DNA from: JAWWPY01 sp033854735
GTDB taxonomy: Bacteria; Actinomycetota; Actinomycetes; Streptosporangiales; Streptosporangiaceae
DNA length: 64,000 nt
NCBI GenBank assembly: GCA_033854735.1
Contig: JAWWPY010000439.1
Coordinates: forward strand, 1 to 64,000
Direction of reading: 5' to 3'
How positions within the stretch are numbered: position 1 is the first letter of the stretch; every line of letters begins with the position of its first letter. Position numbers and translations under genes: made by a program. This document shows positions 44,145 to 52,652 of the stretch, in pieces. The notes beneath the pieces were generated by a model. It did no database searches, was not told where the DNA came from, and saw only the letters and a program-made list of their open reading frames with translations.

Positions 44145-45718
44145 TGCCGTCGAAGCCGGTGCTGCCCTCGAAAGCCGATGTGGTCGTGGCCGGCAGCGGC
44201 GCGGCCGGGCTGACCGCAGCGCTGGCCGCGGCGATGGAGGGGGCCGACGTCCTGCTGGTCGAGCGGGCCGAGCGGCTCGGCGGCACGACGGCGCTGTCCG
44301 GTGGACGGGTCTGGGTCCCGTGCAATCACTGGCAAGACGGCGACACCCCGGGAGCCGCGGCCGCCTACCTGGACGGCATTTTCAGTGACCGCTACCGGCA
44401 CATGACCGAGGCCTTCATCGCCACAGCGCCCGAGATGACGCGTTTCGTCGAGCACAACAGCCCGCACCGGTTCACGGCGTGCCCCCGCTATCCGGACTAC
44501 GACCCGTCCCGGCCGGGTGCGACACTCGGCGGCCGGTCCCTGGACATGGAGCCCATCGACATCACCAAGCTCACGCCGCTGGCGGCGGACATCCTGGTGC
44601 CGCCCGGATACCTGCCGATGTCCTTCGCCGAATGGGAGGAATGGCGCTACCCGGAACGGTTCGACTGGGGGCTGCTTCGCGAGCGAGAGCGGACCGGCAT
44701 CAGGACCGGCGGTGTGGCGCTGGTCGCCGGGTTGCTCGATGGCGCGGTGAAGGCGGGCGTCACGGTGCTGACCGGCGCCCGGCTGCTGAGCGCACAGCCC
44801 GGATCGGCCAGCGTGCGGTACGAGGGCCGCGTGACGGCGATCAGCGCGCGGGCGGTGATACTCGCCACCGGCGGATTCGACTGGGACCGGGAACTGCGCG
44901 CCCATCTTCAGCCGCGCATGCAGCGGGCCAGCGGGGCGCCCCCCACCAACACCGGTGACGGGCTGCGCATCGCCGCAGAGGCCGGAACCAGGACAGACAA
45001 CATGGCCGAGGGCTGGTGGATGCCGATGATGGCGATCCCCGGCGAGACCCTGCTCGGCGAGCAGTTCTACCGGTCGCTCATCCGGGAGCGCGGGCTGCCG
45101 CGGCAGATCATGGTCAACGCCGCGGGCCGGCGTTTCGTCGCCGAGGCGCGGCCGTACAACGAGATCGGCAAGGCCCTCCACCGCCAGGACGGGCCCGTTC
45201 ACCTGGTCTTCGACGAGACGTACCGGGCGACGTATCCGATGCCGGGCCTGCCCCGGACCGGACCAGTGCCGGACTGGGTGGCGCGCGGCGGCTCGCTGGC
45301 CGAGCTCGCGGTCAGCATCGGCGCCCACCCCGCCGTCCTGGAGGACACGGTCCGCCGCTGGAACGACGGGTGCGCCGAGGGGGCCGACCGGGACTTCGGC
45401 CGTGGCGAGGATGCCTACCAGCGCTTCTGCGGTGACCCGGCGGTCCGGCCGAACCCGAGCCTCGGGCCGATCGACGAGCCGCCGTATTACGCGGTCGAGG
45501 TTCTGGCCGGCACCATTGGGACCAAGGGCGGACCGATCACCGACACCGACGGGGCCGTGCTCGCCGCTGACGGCGCCCCCGTCACCGGCCTGTACGCCGT
45601 CGGCAACACCGCGGCGTTCTGGACGGCCGACGGATACCCGGGCCCCGGCGCCACTCTCGCCGTGGGCATGACGATGGGCTACCGCGCGGGGCGGCATGCG
45701 GGGCGGACCGTACGCTGA
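44144..45718 (+). CDS. FAD-dependent fumarate-reductase/ketosteroid-dehydrogenase-like flavoprotein (524 aa)
   Basis: N-terminal DVVVAGSGAAGLTAALAAAMEGADVLLVERAERLGGTTALSGG, mid VILATGGFDWDRELRAH, C-terminal GLYAVGNTAAFWTADGYPGPGATLAVGMTMGYRAG; this is the FAD_binding_2 arrangement with a Tyr-Pro-Gly-Pro-Gly loop as in 3-ketosteroid-delta1-dehydrogenases. It inserts or reduces a C=C bond next to a carbonyl. ATG 44144 with GGGAG and TGATG coupling is preferred to 44132. Substrate not predictable. Confidence 0.88.
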   Translation: MPSKPVLPSKADVVVAGSGAAGLTAALAAAMEGADVLLVERAERLGGTTALSGGRVWVPCNHWQDGDTPGAAAAYLDGIFSDRYRHMTEAFIATAPEMTRFVEHNSPHRFTACPRYPDYDPSRPGATLGGRSLDMEPIDITKLTPLAADILVPPGYLPMSFAEWEEWRYPERFDWGLLRERERTGIRTGGVALVAGLLDGAVKAGVTVLTGARLLSAQPGSASVRYEGRVTAISARAVILATGGFDWDRELRAHLQPRMQRASGAPPTNTGDGLRIAAEAGTRTDNMAEGWWMPMMAIPGETLLGEQFYRSLIRERGLPRQIMVNAAGRRFVAEARPYNEIGKALHRQDGPVHLVFDETYRATYPMPGLPRTGPVPDWVARGGSLAELAVSIGAHPAVLEDTVRRWNDGCAEGADRDFGRGEDAYQRFCGDPAVRPNPSLGPIDEPPYYAVEVLAGTIGTKGGPITDTDGAVLAADGAPVTGLYAVGNTAAFWTADGYPGPGATLAVGMTMGYRAGRHAGRTVR

Positions 45719-45723
45719 CGTGC

Positions 45724-46677
45724 ATGACGACGGACGCGGCGAGGGGGCTGATCGGCTCCCTCCTCCATGGTTTGGAGATCTTGGACATGTTCGAGCGCGA
45801 ACGGTCCGTGATCGGCATCGGGGAGATGGCGCAGCATCTCAGCCTGCACAGGTCCACGACTTCCCGGCTCGCGGCCACGCTGTCCGTGGCCGGGTACCTG
45901 GAACCGGCCGGTGAGCCGGGACGGTACCGGCTGTCAGGCAAGCTCGCCGCGCTCGGCGAGCTGGTCGCTACCGACGGCCAGGTGCGCCGCGCCGCGCTGC
46001 CCTACCTGCAGAGCCTGGTCCAGAGCCTCGGCGAGACGGGGCACCTGGCCGTGCTGGCGGGCAACGAGGCGGTCACCGTCGAAGTCGTCGACGGCTGGCA
46101 GACGGTCAGGATGCACTCATGGGTGGGCAAGCGCTCTCCGGCGCACTGCAGCTCGATGGGCAAAGCGCTGCTCGCCGGCCTCGGCGACGACGCCGTCGAC
46201 GCGCGCTATCCAGGCGCCCGGCTCGAGGCCAGAACGGAAAAGACGATCACCGACCGGGCCGAGCTCAAGCGCCATCTCGCTGACGTGCGTTCCCGCGGAT
46301 ACGCGGTTGACCGCGAGGAACTCGAACCTCACCTGTGCTGCGTGGCCGGCCCAATCTTCGACCGGACCGGGAAAGTCGTGGCCAGCATCAGCGTCTCCGG
46401 GCCCGATTCACGGATCGACGAGGCGAGTATCCCAGCGACAGCCGATGCGGTGCGCGCCGCCGCATGGCAGATCAGTGCCCGGCTCGGCGCCCCCCGCGAA
46501 ATACCAGAATGGAGTTCTCATGGCCACGATCGCATTCCTGGGACTCGGCCGGATGGGGAGGCCGATGGCCCAGCGGGTCCTCGACGCGGGACACGATCTG
46601 ACCGTGTGGAACCGGACCAGCGAGCGGACGCAGCCGCTGGTGGCCGACGGCGCGCGGTCCGCGCGGACCCCGGCTGA
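45724..46677 (+). CDS. IclR-family regulator with an unusual C-terminal overrun (317 aa)
   Basis: Winged helix at residues 10-65 (LEILDMFERERSVIGIGEMAQHLSLHRSTTSRLAATLSVAGYL) and the IclR effector domain (AHCSSMGKALLAGL, RGYAVDREELEPHLCCVAGPI). The family ends near GAPREIPEW, yet the frame runs on for about 55 Arg/Gly-rich residues, overlapping the next gene by 158 bp. Likely controls the two divergent operons of this island. Either the tail is real, or it is a neutral overrun after loss of a stop. Confidence 0.85.
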   Translation: MTTDAARGLIGSLLHGLEILDMFERERSVIGIGEMAQHLSLHRSTTSRLAATLSVAGYLEPAGEPGRYRLSGKLAALGELVATDGQVRRAALPYLQSLVQSLGETGHLAVLAGNEAVTVEVVDGWQTVRMHSWVGKRSPAHCSSMGKALLAGLGDDAVDARYPGARLEARTEKTITDRAELKRHLADVRSRGYAVDREELEPHLCCVAGPIFDRTGKVVASISVSGPDSRIDEASIPATADAVRAAAWQISARLGAPREIPEWSSHGHDRIPGTRPDGEADGPAGPRRGTRSDRVEPDQRADAAAGGRRRAVRADPG

Positions 46678-47362
46678 GGCCGCGCGCGAGGCCGAAATCG
46701 TGATCACCATGCTGGCCGATCCGCCCGCCCTGGAAGCCGTGCTCCTCGGGCCCGGCGGCGTCGCCGAGACCATCGCGCCCACGGCCTGCCTGGTGGAGAT
46801 GTCGACGGCCGGCCCGAAGGCGGAGCTGGCGCTCAGGGAACGGCTGCCAGCCGAGACCGGTTTCGTGGACGCGCCCGTCATGGGCAGCGTGGGTGCGGCC
46901 CAGAGCGGGAACCTGACGGTGCTCGCGGGCGGGGACGTGGACCGCGTGGAGAAGGTGCTCAGCATCTTCGGCAAGGTCGTGCGCTGCGGCGCGGCCGGGT
47001 CAGGGGCGGCGCGCAAGCTCGTGCTCATCAGCGCCGCGCTGGCCGGGGTCACGCTCGTCGGCGAGCTGCTCGCGCTGGCCGGGGAGCTTGGCGTACCGCG
47101 CCAGGCCGCCCTCGACGGGCTCGCGTCCGGGCCACTCGCAGGCTCAGTCATGCGCATCCAGAGCACCGACAGCGACTTCGTCATCGCGCTCGCCGCCAAG
47201 GACCTGACGCTGGCCACCGAGGCGGCCGACCTCCCGCAGCTCGCCGCCGCCCGGCAATGGCTTCGCGCGGCCGCCGCCGAAGGCGCCGCAGACCAAGACC
47301 TCCGCAACGTGGTCGAGCACATCCGCCCGGCCGGCGCTCCGCAATCACCGCCGCGGGGCTAA
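46520..47362 (+). CDS. Beta-hydroxyacid dehydrogenase family NAD(P) enzyme (280 aa)
   Basis: N-terminal IAFLGLGRMGRPMAQRVLDAGHDLTVWNRTSER for NAD(P), FVDAPVMGSVGAAQSGNLTVLAGG for substrate, GAARKLVLISAAL with catalytic Lys. In 3-hydroxyisobutyrate dehydrogenases this Lys is followed by Asn-Asn (KLxNN), here Leu-Ile, so specificity or activity may be altered. Start ATG 46520 has GGAG with a 5-base gap; it lies inside the IclR frame. Last gene of the rightward operon; ends 18 bp over the convergent ABC gene. Confidence 0.87.
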   Translation: MATIAFLGLGRMGRPMAQRVLDAGHDLTVWNRTSERTQPLVADGARSARTPAEAAREAEIVITMLADPPALEAVLLGPGGVAETIAPTACLVEMSTAGPKAELALRERLPAETGFVDAPVMGSVGAAQSGNLTVLAGGDVDRVEKVLSIFGKVVRCGAAGSGAARKLVLISAALAGVTLVGELLALAGELGVPRQAALDGLASGPLAGSVMRIQSTDSDFVIALAAKDLTLATEAADLPQLAAARQWLRAAAAEGAADQDLRNVVEHIRPAGAPQSPPRG

Positions 47363-48547
47363 GGCCGGGACGGGGCCGCCCTGACTGCGGATGCCTTCGC
47401 CGGTGACGGCGTCGAAGAAGTGCAGTGCCTCGGTGTCCACGAGCACCCTGGCCACGTCGCCCTCCTTGATGGCGGTCTTCGGGCTCATCCGGGCCACCAT
47501 GGTGGCCAGCGAGCGGACATCCTCGGCCTCGCCCCCGCTGACGTGAGCGGCCGTGCCGATCGCGCCGTGCACCTGGACCTCTGAGCCGAGTTCCTCGCGG
47601 AGCTTCACCGGCAGCCTGATGATCGCTTGCGCGTCGGCGCCGTGCGCGAGCTCGGCATCCTGCATGTTCTCGGGGCGAATGCCCAGGACAATGTCCCGGC
47701 CCAGATACTGCGCCAGCGCCGGATGGTCGGCGACGACCTGCGGCGGAATGAGCAGCCGGTGGGTGCCGAACACCACCGTCAGGCCAGCGGCCTCCTCGTC
47801 GCGCTCCAGCCGGGCGTCGACCAGGTTCATCGCGGGCGAGCCGATGAAGCCGGCCACGAACAGGTTGGCCGGCCTGGCGTACAGCTCCTGCGGGGTGGCC
47901 ACCTGCTGCAGCACGCCACCGTGAATCACCGCGACGCGGGTGCCGAGGGTCATCGCCTCCGTCTGGTCGTGCGTCACGTAGATGGTGGTCACCGCGAGCG
48001 AGCGCTGCAGCTGGGCTATCTCAGCGCGCATCTGCACCCGCAGCTTGGCATCGAGGTTCGACAGCGGCTCGTCCATCAGGAACGCCTGTGGCTGCCGGAC
48101 GATGGCGCGGCCCATCGCGACCCGCTGCCGCTGGCCGCCGGACAGCTGCCGCGGCTTGCGGGCCAGGTACGGCTCGAGTTCGAGGATGCGGGCGGCCTCG
48201 GCGACCCGCTGCCTGATCTCCGCCTTGGCCACCTTGCGGTACTTCAGGCTGAACGCCATGTTGTCGTAGACCGACAGATGCGGGTAGAGCGCGTAACTCT
48301 GGAAGACCATGGCGATGTCGCGGTGCCTGGGTTCCACGTCGGTGACCGGCCGGTCGTCGATGTAGATGGTCCCCGACGTGACGTCCTCCAGCCCGGCGAT
48401 CATCCGCAGCGCGGTCGTCTTGCCGCACCCGGAAGGTCCGACGAGGACCAGCAGCTCGCCGTCGTCCACGTGCAGGTTCAGCGACCTGACGGCGGTCGTC
48501 CCGTCGGGATACTGCTTGGTTACTGAGTCGAGCACGATCCGCGACAT
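47345..48547 (-). CDS. UgpC/MsmK-type sugar ABC transporter ATPase (400 aa)
   Basis: Walker A GPSGCGKT, Q-loop, signature LSGGQRQRVAMGRAIVR, Walker B FLMDEPLSNLD, H-loop YVTHDQTEAM, and a C-terminal MalK/OB-type regulatory domain (IVLGIRPENMQDAEL). Energises import of a carbohydrate with the two permeases encoded upstream. Start ATG 48547 follows GGGAGG. Last gene of the importer cluster. Confidence 0.93.
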   Translation of the reverse strand: MSRIVLDSVTKQYPDGTTAVRSLNLHVDDGELLVLVGPSGCGKTTALRMIAGLEDVTSGTIYIDDRPVTDVEPRHRDIAMVFQSYALYPHLSVYDNMAFSLKYRKVAKAEIRQRVAEAARILELEPYLARKPRQLSGGQRQRVAMGRAIVRQPQAFLMDEPLSNLDAKLRVQMRAEIAQLQRSLAVTTIYVTHDQTEAMTLGTRVAVIHGGVLQQVATPQELYARPANLFVAGFIGSPAMNLVDARLERDEEAAGLTVVFGTHRLLIPPQVVADHPALAQYLGRDIVLGIRPENMQDAELAHGADAQAIIRLPVKLREELGSEVQVHGAIGTAAHVSGGEAEDVRSLATMVARMSPKTAIKEGDVARVLVDTEALHFFDAVTGEGIRSQGGPVPALAPRR

Positions 48548-48573
48548 TGTGCCTCCCTCCCTCGGGACACGCC

Positions 48574-49509
48574 CTAGCCCCCGTAGTTCCCGGTGGGCAG
48601 CCCGGTGACCCCGGGCCTGGCCCGCAGCACGTGCCCGGCCAGCGGCTCGGCCGCGAGCTGGGCGGCATCCATGCCCTGCCACGCGCTGGTCAGATAGAGC
48701 TGATCAAGATCCCGGCCGGCGAAGCCGGGGCAGGTGGGCTGGGTCACCGGCACGGGGAAGATGCCGAGCAGCTCGCCGGCCGCCGTGTACCGGCGGACGC
48801 AGCCGCCCTGCCACATCGCGATCCACAGGCAGCCGGCGGCGTCGATGGCCAGGCCATCGGGAATGCCGTCCGCCGGCCCGAACCTCACCAGGTCACGCTC
48901 GCCGCTGAGCTCCCCGGTCGCCGGATCGTGCGCGAACGCCCGCACCCTGGGCTCCGGCTCGCCTGAGTCGATGTAGTAGAAGGTCTCGCCGTGCGGGCTC
49001 CAGCCGAGCCCGTTGGACTCGGTAACGCCACCGAAGACCAGCGCCACCGAGCCGTCCGGGTCGAGCCGGTAGAGCGAGCCCGCGCCCGCGCGCATATCCA
49101 GTGCCACCGTGCCCGCCCAGAACCGGCCCGCCTGGTCGCAGGCGCCGTCGTTGAACCGCACATCCCCGGGCATCCCGGGCGGGCGCAGCGGGCCGGCGGC
49201 GGGCGAGCCGTCAGCGGCGGTGAGCCGGAACCCGTCGGCGGCGGCGAGCACGTACCCGCCAGCGCGCCGCGGGATCGCCGCGCCGACCGCCACGCCGACG
49301 TCGGCGAGGATCTCATCCCCGGCGTCCCCCTTCCCAGCTTCCGGGCGGAACCGGTGCACCTGCCCGGCGTTGATGTCGACCCAGATCAGGCACGCGCGAG
49401 CCGCGTCCCAGACCGGGTGCTCGGCCAGCTCCGCGCGGGCTGGGACGGCGACCTCCCAGGCCAGCTCCGGCCCGCGCCCCTCCGGCTCGCGCCCCTTTGG
49501 CTCGCTCAT
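48574..49509 (-). CDS. SMP-30/gluconolactonase-type lactonase (311 aa)
   Basis: Six-bladed propeller with metal ligands Glu in LAEHPVWD, Asn in FNDGACD and ESNGLGWSP, and Asp in PDGLAIDAAG, the SMP-30 signature. Hydrolyses a sugar lactone to the aldonate in the cytoplasm. Overlaps the upstream permease stop by 4 bp (ATGA), 26 bp before the ATPase. With the dehydrogenase at 57584 and dehydratase at 52653 it gives the second step of a non-phosphorylative pathway. Confidence 0.9.
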   Translation of the reverse strand: MSEPKGREPEGRGPELAWEVAVPARAELAEHPVWDAARACLIWVDINAGQVHRFRPEAGKGDAGDEILADVGVAVGAAIPRRAGGYVLAAADGFRLTAADGSPAAGPLRPPGMPGDVRFNDGACDQAGRFWAGTVALDMRAGAGSLYRLDPDGSVALVFGGVTESNGLGWSPHGETFYYIDSGEPEPRVRAFAHDPATGELSGERDLVRFGPADGIPDGLAIDAAGCLWIAMWQGGCVRRYTAAGELLGIFPVPVTQPTCPGFAGRDLDQLYLTSAWQGMDAAQLAAEPLAGHVLRARPGVTGLPTGNYGG

Positions 49510-50384
49510 TTGCCCATCCCGAGAGTGAGGCCCTTGACCAGGTGCCGCTGGAAGATGAGATACACACCGATGGCCGGGACCGCGCTGATCAGCGAGCCCG
49601 CCATCAGCACGGGGATGCTCGTGGTGCGCCCGGACGAGAGCGCCGCCAGGCCGACCGTGATGGTGCGGTCGCCGGTCGGCAGGAAGAGCAGCCCGACCAG
49701 CAGGTCGTCCCAGATCTGGATGAACTGCAGCACGGTGACCGTGGCGATGGCGGGCAGCGACAGCGGCAGCGCGATCTGCAGGAACGTGCGCTCATAGCTC
49801 AGGCCGTCCATGACGGCGGCCTCGATCAGCTCATCGGAGATTCCGCGGTAGTAGGTGGCCATCAGGAACGTGGCGAACGGCGTGCCCAGCGCGGCGTACA
49901 CCAGCACCGCCCCGGTGTAGGAGCTGATCAGGTGGAACTTCGCCATGTTGACGTATTCCGGGATGATGATCGACTGGAGCGGGACCATCAGCGCCGCGAC
50001 CACGAGCAGCAAAACGGTGCCGCTGCCCCGGTAACGGAGCTTGGCGAAGGCGAAGCCTGAGCTGGTGGAGACGACCAGGATGATGACGATGGCAGCGGCA
50101 CAGACGATCATGGAGTTGAGCAGCTCGCTGCCGACCGGAAGGTTCTGGAAGAGCTGTGTCCAGCCGGCCACGGAATGCCCGTGCTGCTGGTCGTACTGCG
50201 ACTGATTGCGGAACGCGTTGTCCAGCAGGTAATAGAACGGGTACAGCATGACGATGGCCACCATGACCATGAGCAGGAAGACCGGCCACGTGGTCAGCCG
50301 CTTACGCGATCGGGCCGATGGCAGCCGCGGCCCGGGCGGCGCTGGCGGGGCCGGCGAGGCTGGTGTCACGGGCGCTGCGGTCAC
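49506..50384 (-). CDS. Carbohydrate ABC permease, MalG type (292 aa)
   Basis: Six hydrophobic segments and the EAA coupling loop ELIEAAVMDGLSYERTFLQIALPLSLP that docks onto the ATPase. The Pro/Ala-rich first 25 residues are cytoplasmic. Translationally coupled to the lactonase gene. Confidence 0.92.
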   Translation of the reverse strand: MTAAPVTPASPAPPAPPGPRLPSARSRKRLTTWPVFLLMVMVAIVMLYPFYYLLDNAFRNQSQYDQQHGHSVAGWTQLFQNLPVGSELLNSMIVCAAAIVIILVVSTSSGFAFAKLRYRGSGTVLLLVVAALMVPLQSIIIPEYVNMAKFHLISSYTGAVLVYAALGTPFATFLMATYYRGISDELIEAAVMDGLSYERTFLQIALPLSLPAIATVTVLQFIQIWDDLLVGLLFLPTGDRTITVGLAALSSGRTTSIPVLMAGSLISAVPAIGVYLIFQRHLVKGLTLGMGK

Positions 50385-50386
50385 CG

Positions 50387-51274
50387 CTACGAGCCCTCCT
50401 CGTCCGCTGGCTTGATCAGGCGGAGCTGGACCAGCCCGACGAAGATCATGATCACGAACAGGATGATCCCGTACAGGGCGCCCGTTCCGAACTGGCCCTG
50501 GGCGAAGCCGGTCTGGTAGACGAAGAACTCGAGCGTGGTGGTGCCGAGCCCGGGCCCGCCGCCGGTCATCACGAAGATCAGGCTGAACAGCGCGGAGAAC
50601 GCGCTGATCACCGTGATCACGAAGGCGAACTGGACGAACCGGGTGAGCAGCGGCAGCGTCACCCGGAAGAAGATCTGGCGGCGGCTCAGCCCGTCGACCC
50701 GGGCCGCCTCGATCAGAGTCGGGTCCAGGGTGGCCATGCCGGTCAGGAAGATGATGGTGTTGGTCCCGAGCATCGACCAGACGAAGGTGATGGCCAGGGC
50801 CGCGAGCGCGCTGTGCGACCCGGCCAGCATGTCGGTCGCCGACGAGCCGAGCCCCACATCCGCGAGCAGCTTGTTCAAGCTGCCGTCGGCGGCGAAGAAC
50901 TGGAGGGCCACCATGCCGACGACCACCCAGGACACCGCCGTGGGCAGGAAGTAGACGGACCGGAAGAACCGCCAGCCGCGGACATGCTCATTGAGCAGCG
51001 CGGCGACGGCCAGCGGGATCCCGAGCGCGAACGGGATGCACAGCAGCAGCAGGCCGTTGTTCCCGAGCACCCGCCAGAAGATCGGGTCGCTCAGCGCGGT
51101 GGAATACGTGCTCGGCCCGATCCAGGTCGAGGTCAGGCCGTTCCAGTTGGTCATCGAGTAGTAGACGGCCTGGCCGACCGGCACGCCGAGGAACGCGGCC
51201 ACCAGCGCTACGGCGGGCAGGGACAGCAAGACCCCCGCCCGCCTGCGGCGCCTGGTGAGCCTGCTAGCGCTCAC
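50387..51274 (-). CDS. Carbohydrate ABC permease, MalF type (295 aa)
   Basis: N-terminal basic stretch RLTRRRRRAG then six transmembrane segments with EAA loop TLIEAARVDGLSRRQIFFRVTLPLL. GTG 51274 overlaps the binding-protein stop by 4 bp. Partner of the permease at 49506. Confidence 0.92.
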   Translation of the reverse strand: MSASRLTRRRRRAGVLLSLPAVALVAAFLGVPVGQAVYYSMTNWNGLTSTWIGPSTYSTALSDPIFWRVLGNNGLLLLCIPFALGIPLAVAALLNEHVRGWRFFRSVYFLPTAVSWVVVGMVALQFFAADGSLNKLLADVGLGSSATDMLAGSHSALAALAITFVWSMLGTNTIIFLTGMATLDPTLIEAARVDGLSRRQIFFRVTLPLLTRFVQFAFVITVISAFSALFSLIFVMTGGGPGLGTTTLEFFVYQTGFAQGQFGTGALYGIILFVIMIFVGLVQLRLIKPADEEGS

Positions 51275-52569
51275 GGGAAGGTGTTGCCCCGCTGGGTCGA
51301 GGGCAGCTGGTTGTGCGTCTCGGCCAGGTTCTGCAGTGCGGCCTGGACGGTCTGCGTGCCGTTGAGGACCGAAGGCAGGAACTTCTGCGCGGCGCTGACG
51401 ATGTTCGCCTGCACCACGTTGTCCAGCATCGGGTAGACGGTCAAGTGATCAGTGCTGACCAGGTTCAGCATCTGCTGGTTCACCGGGTTACTCGTGGACG
51501 TGCCGGTGATCGCCGGGATGAGGCCAGCCGCGTTGATGATGCGCGCCGCGGCCGGGGTGGTCATGTACGAGAGGAACTCCGCGTCCTGCACCGGATGCTG
51601 CGAGTAGCTCATCTCCGACAGGCCGTCACCGGCGAAGTCGACCACGCCCTTGATCGGGGTGTCGGAGAACGGCGGGGCGAAGGCGGCCACCTTGCTGCCC
51701 AGCGCGCTGGTGAACTTCTGGGTATCCCAGGTGCCATCCACCATCATCGCGGCCTTGCCGGACTCGAACTGGCCGAGGTTGTTGGTGTTGGTCACCACGT
51801 CCTTGTTGGTGCAGCCGGAACTGTGCAGCTTGGTCCAGTTGGCCAGCTGAGCGGCCACGGCCGGTGAGGTCCACGGGATCTGGCCGCTGTACAGGCCCTG
51901 CCACTGCTGCACGGAGTAGGCACCGATCATCATGTAGCTCAAGTCGTACCACGGGTAGAACGTCGCGCCGAGCGGCTGGCCGCCGTTGCCGTAGACGATC
52001 GGCGTGTAACCGGCGTTCTTGAGCTTGGTGCACGCCGCGTACAACTGGTTCCAGTTGGTCGGCACCGAGGTGACGCCGGCCTTGGCGAAGTCGCTCTTGT
52101 TGTAGAAGCCGATGTAGAACTGGTTCTCCAGCGGGATGACATACGGCCCGTTGGCCGCGTTGAAGCTGTCGCTGGTCCACTTCAGGGCGTTCGGGTCAAT
52201 CCTGGCCAGGTCAGCGGCCGACACCTGGCCCTTGAGGTTCTTCAGGAAGCTCTTGTACTGCAGCGTGAACAGCCCGGTCCACATGACCCCGAGATCGGGA
52301 CCGTTTCTGGAGATCGCGGCGGCCTGCAGTTGCGCGAAGTAGTTGCTGGCGGGCTGGCTGACCACGGTCACCTTGATGTTGGAGTGCAGCTTCTCGAAGG
52401 CCTTGGCCAGGTTGTTCAGCGCCGTGGCGTTCTGCTCGGTGCCGTAGTTGTGCCAAATGGTGATCGTGACCGGACTCGCGGCGGTTCCGCCACTGCTGCC
52501 ACTGCTGCAGCCAGCGGCCAGCAGTGCCGCGGCCGCCGCGGCAGCCACAGCCAATTTCCATCGCTTCAC
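51271..52569 (-). CDS. Extracellular sugar-binding lipoprotein (432 aa)
   Basis: Family 1 solute-binding protein. Signal KRWKLAVAAAAAAALLAAGC with lipobox LLAAGC (Cys21) for membrane anchoring, then VTITIWHNYGTEQNATALNNLAKAF and many aromatic residues (YPWYDLSYMMIGAY) lining the sugar pocket. It delivers substrate to the MalF/MalG pair. ATG 52569, preceded by about 83 bp of spacer to the dehydratase, which may hold an internal promoter. Confidence 0.92.
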   Translation of the reverse strand: MKRWKLAVAAAAAAALLAAGCSSGSSGGTAASPVTITIWHNYGTEQNATALNNLAKAFEKLHSNIKVTVVSQPASNYFAQLQAAAISRNGPDLGVMWTGLFTLQYKSFLKNLKGQVSAADLARIDPNALKWTSDSFNAANGPYVIPLENQFYIGFYNKSDFAKAGVTSVPTNWNQLYAACTKLKNAGYTPIVYGNGGQPLGATFYPWYDLSYMMIGAYSVQQWQGLYSGQIPWTSPAVAAQLANWTKLHSSGCTNKDVVTNTNNLGQFESGKAAMMVDGTWDTQKFTSALGSKVAAFAPPFSDTPIKGVVDFAGDGLSEMSYSQHPVQDAEFLSYMTTPAAARIINAAGLIPAITGTSTSNPVNQQMLNLVSTDHLTVYPMLDNVVQANIVSAAQKFLPSVLNGTQTVQAALQNLAETHNQLPSTQRGNTFP

Positions 52570-52652
52570 GGCTCTCTCCTTAATCTGTGTGCCTTACTTA
52601 CCTGCGTGCTCTGTGCTTATCTGCGTGCTCCGTGGCCAGCCATGTCTCCCCC

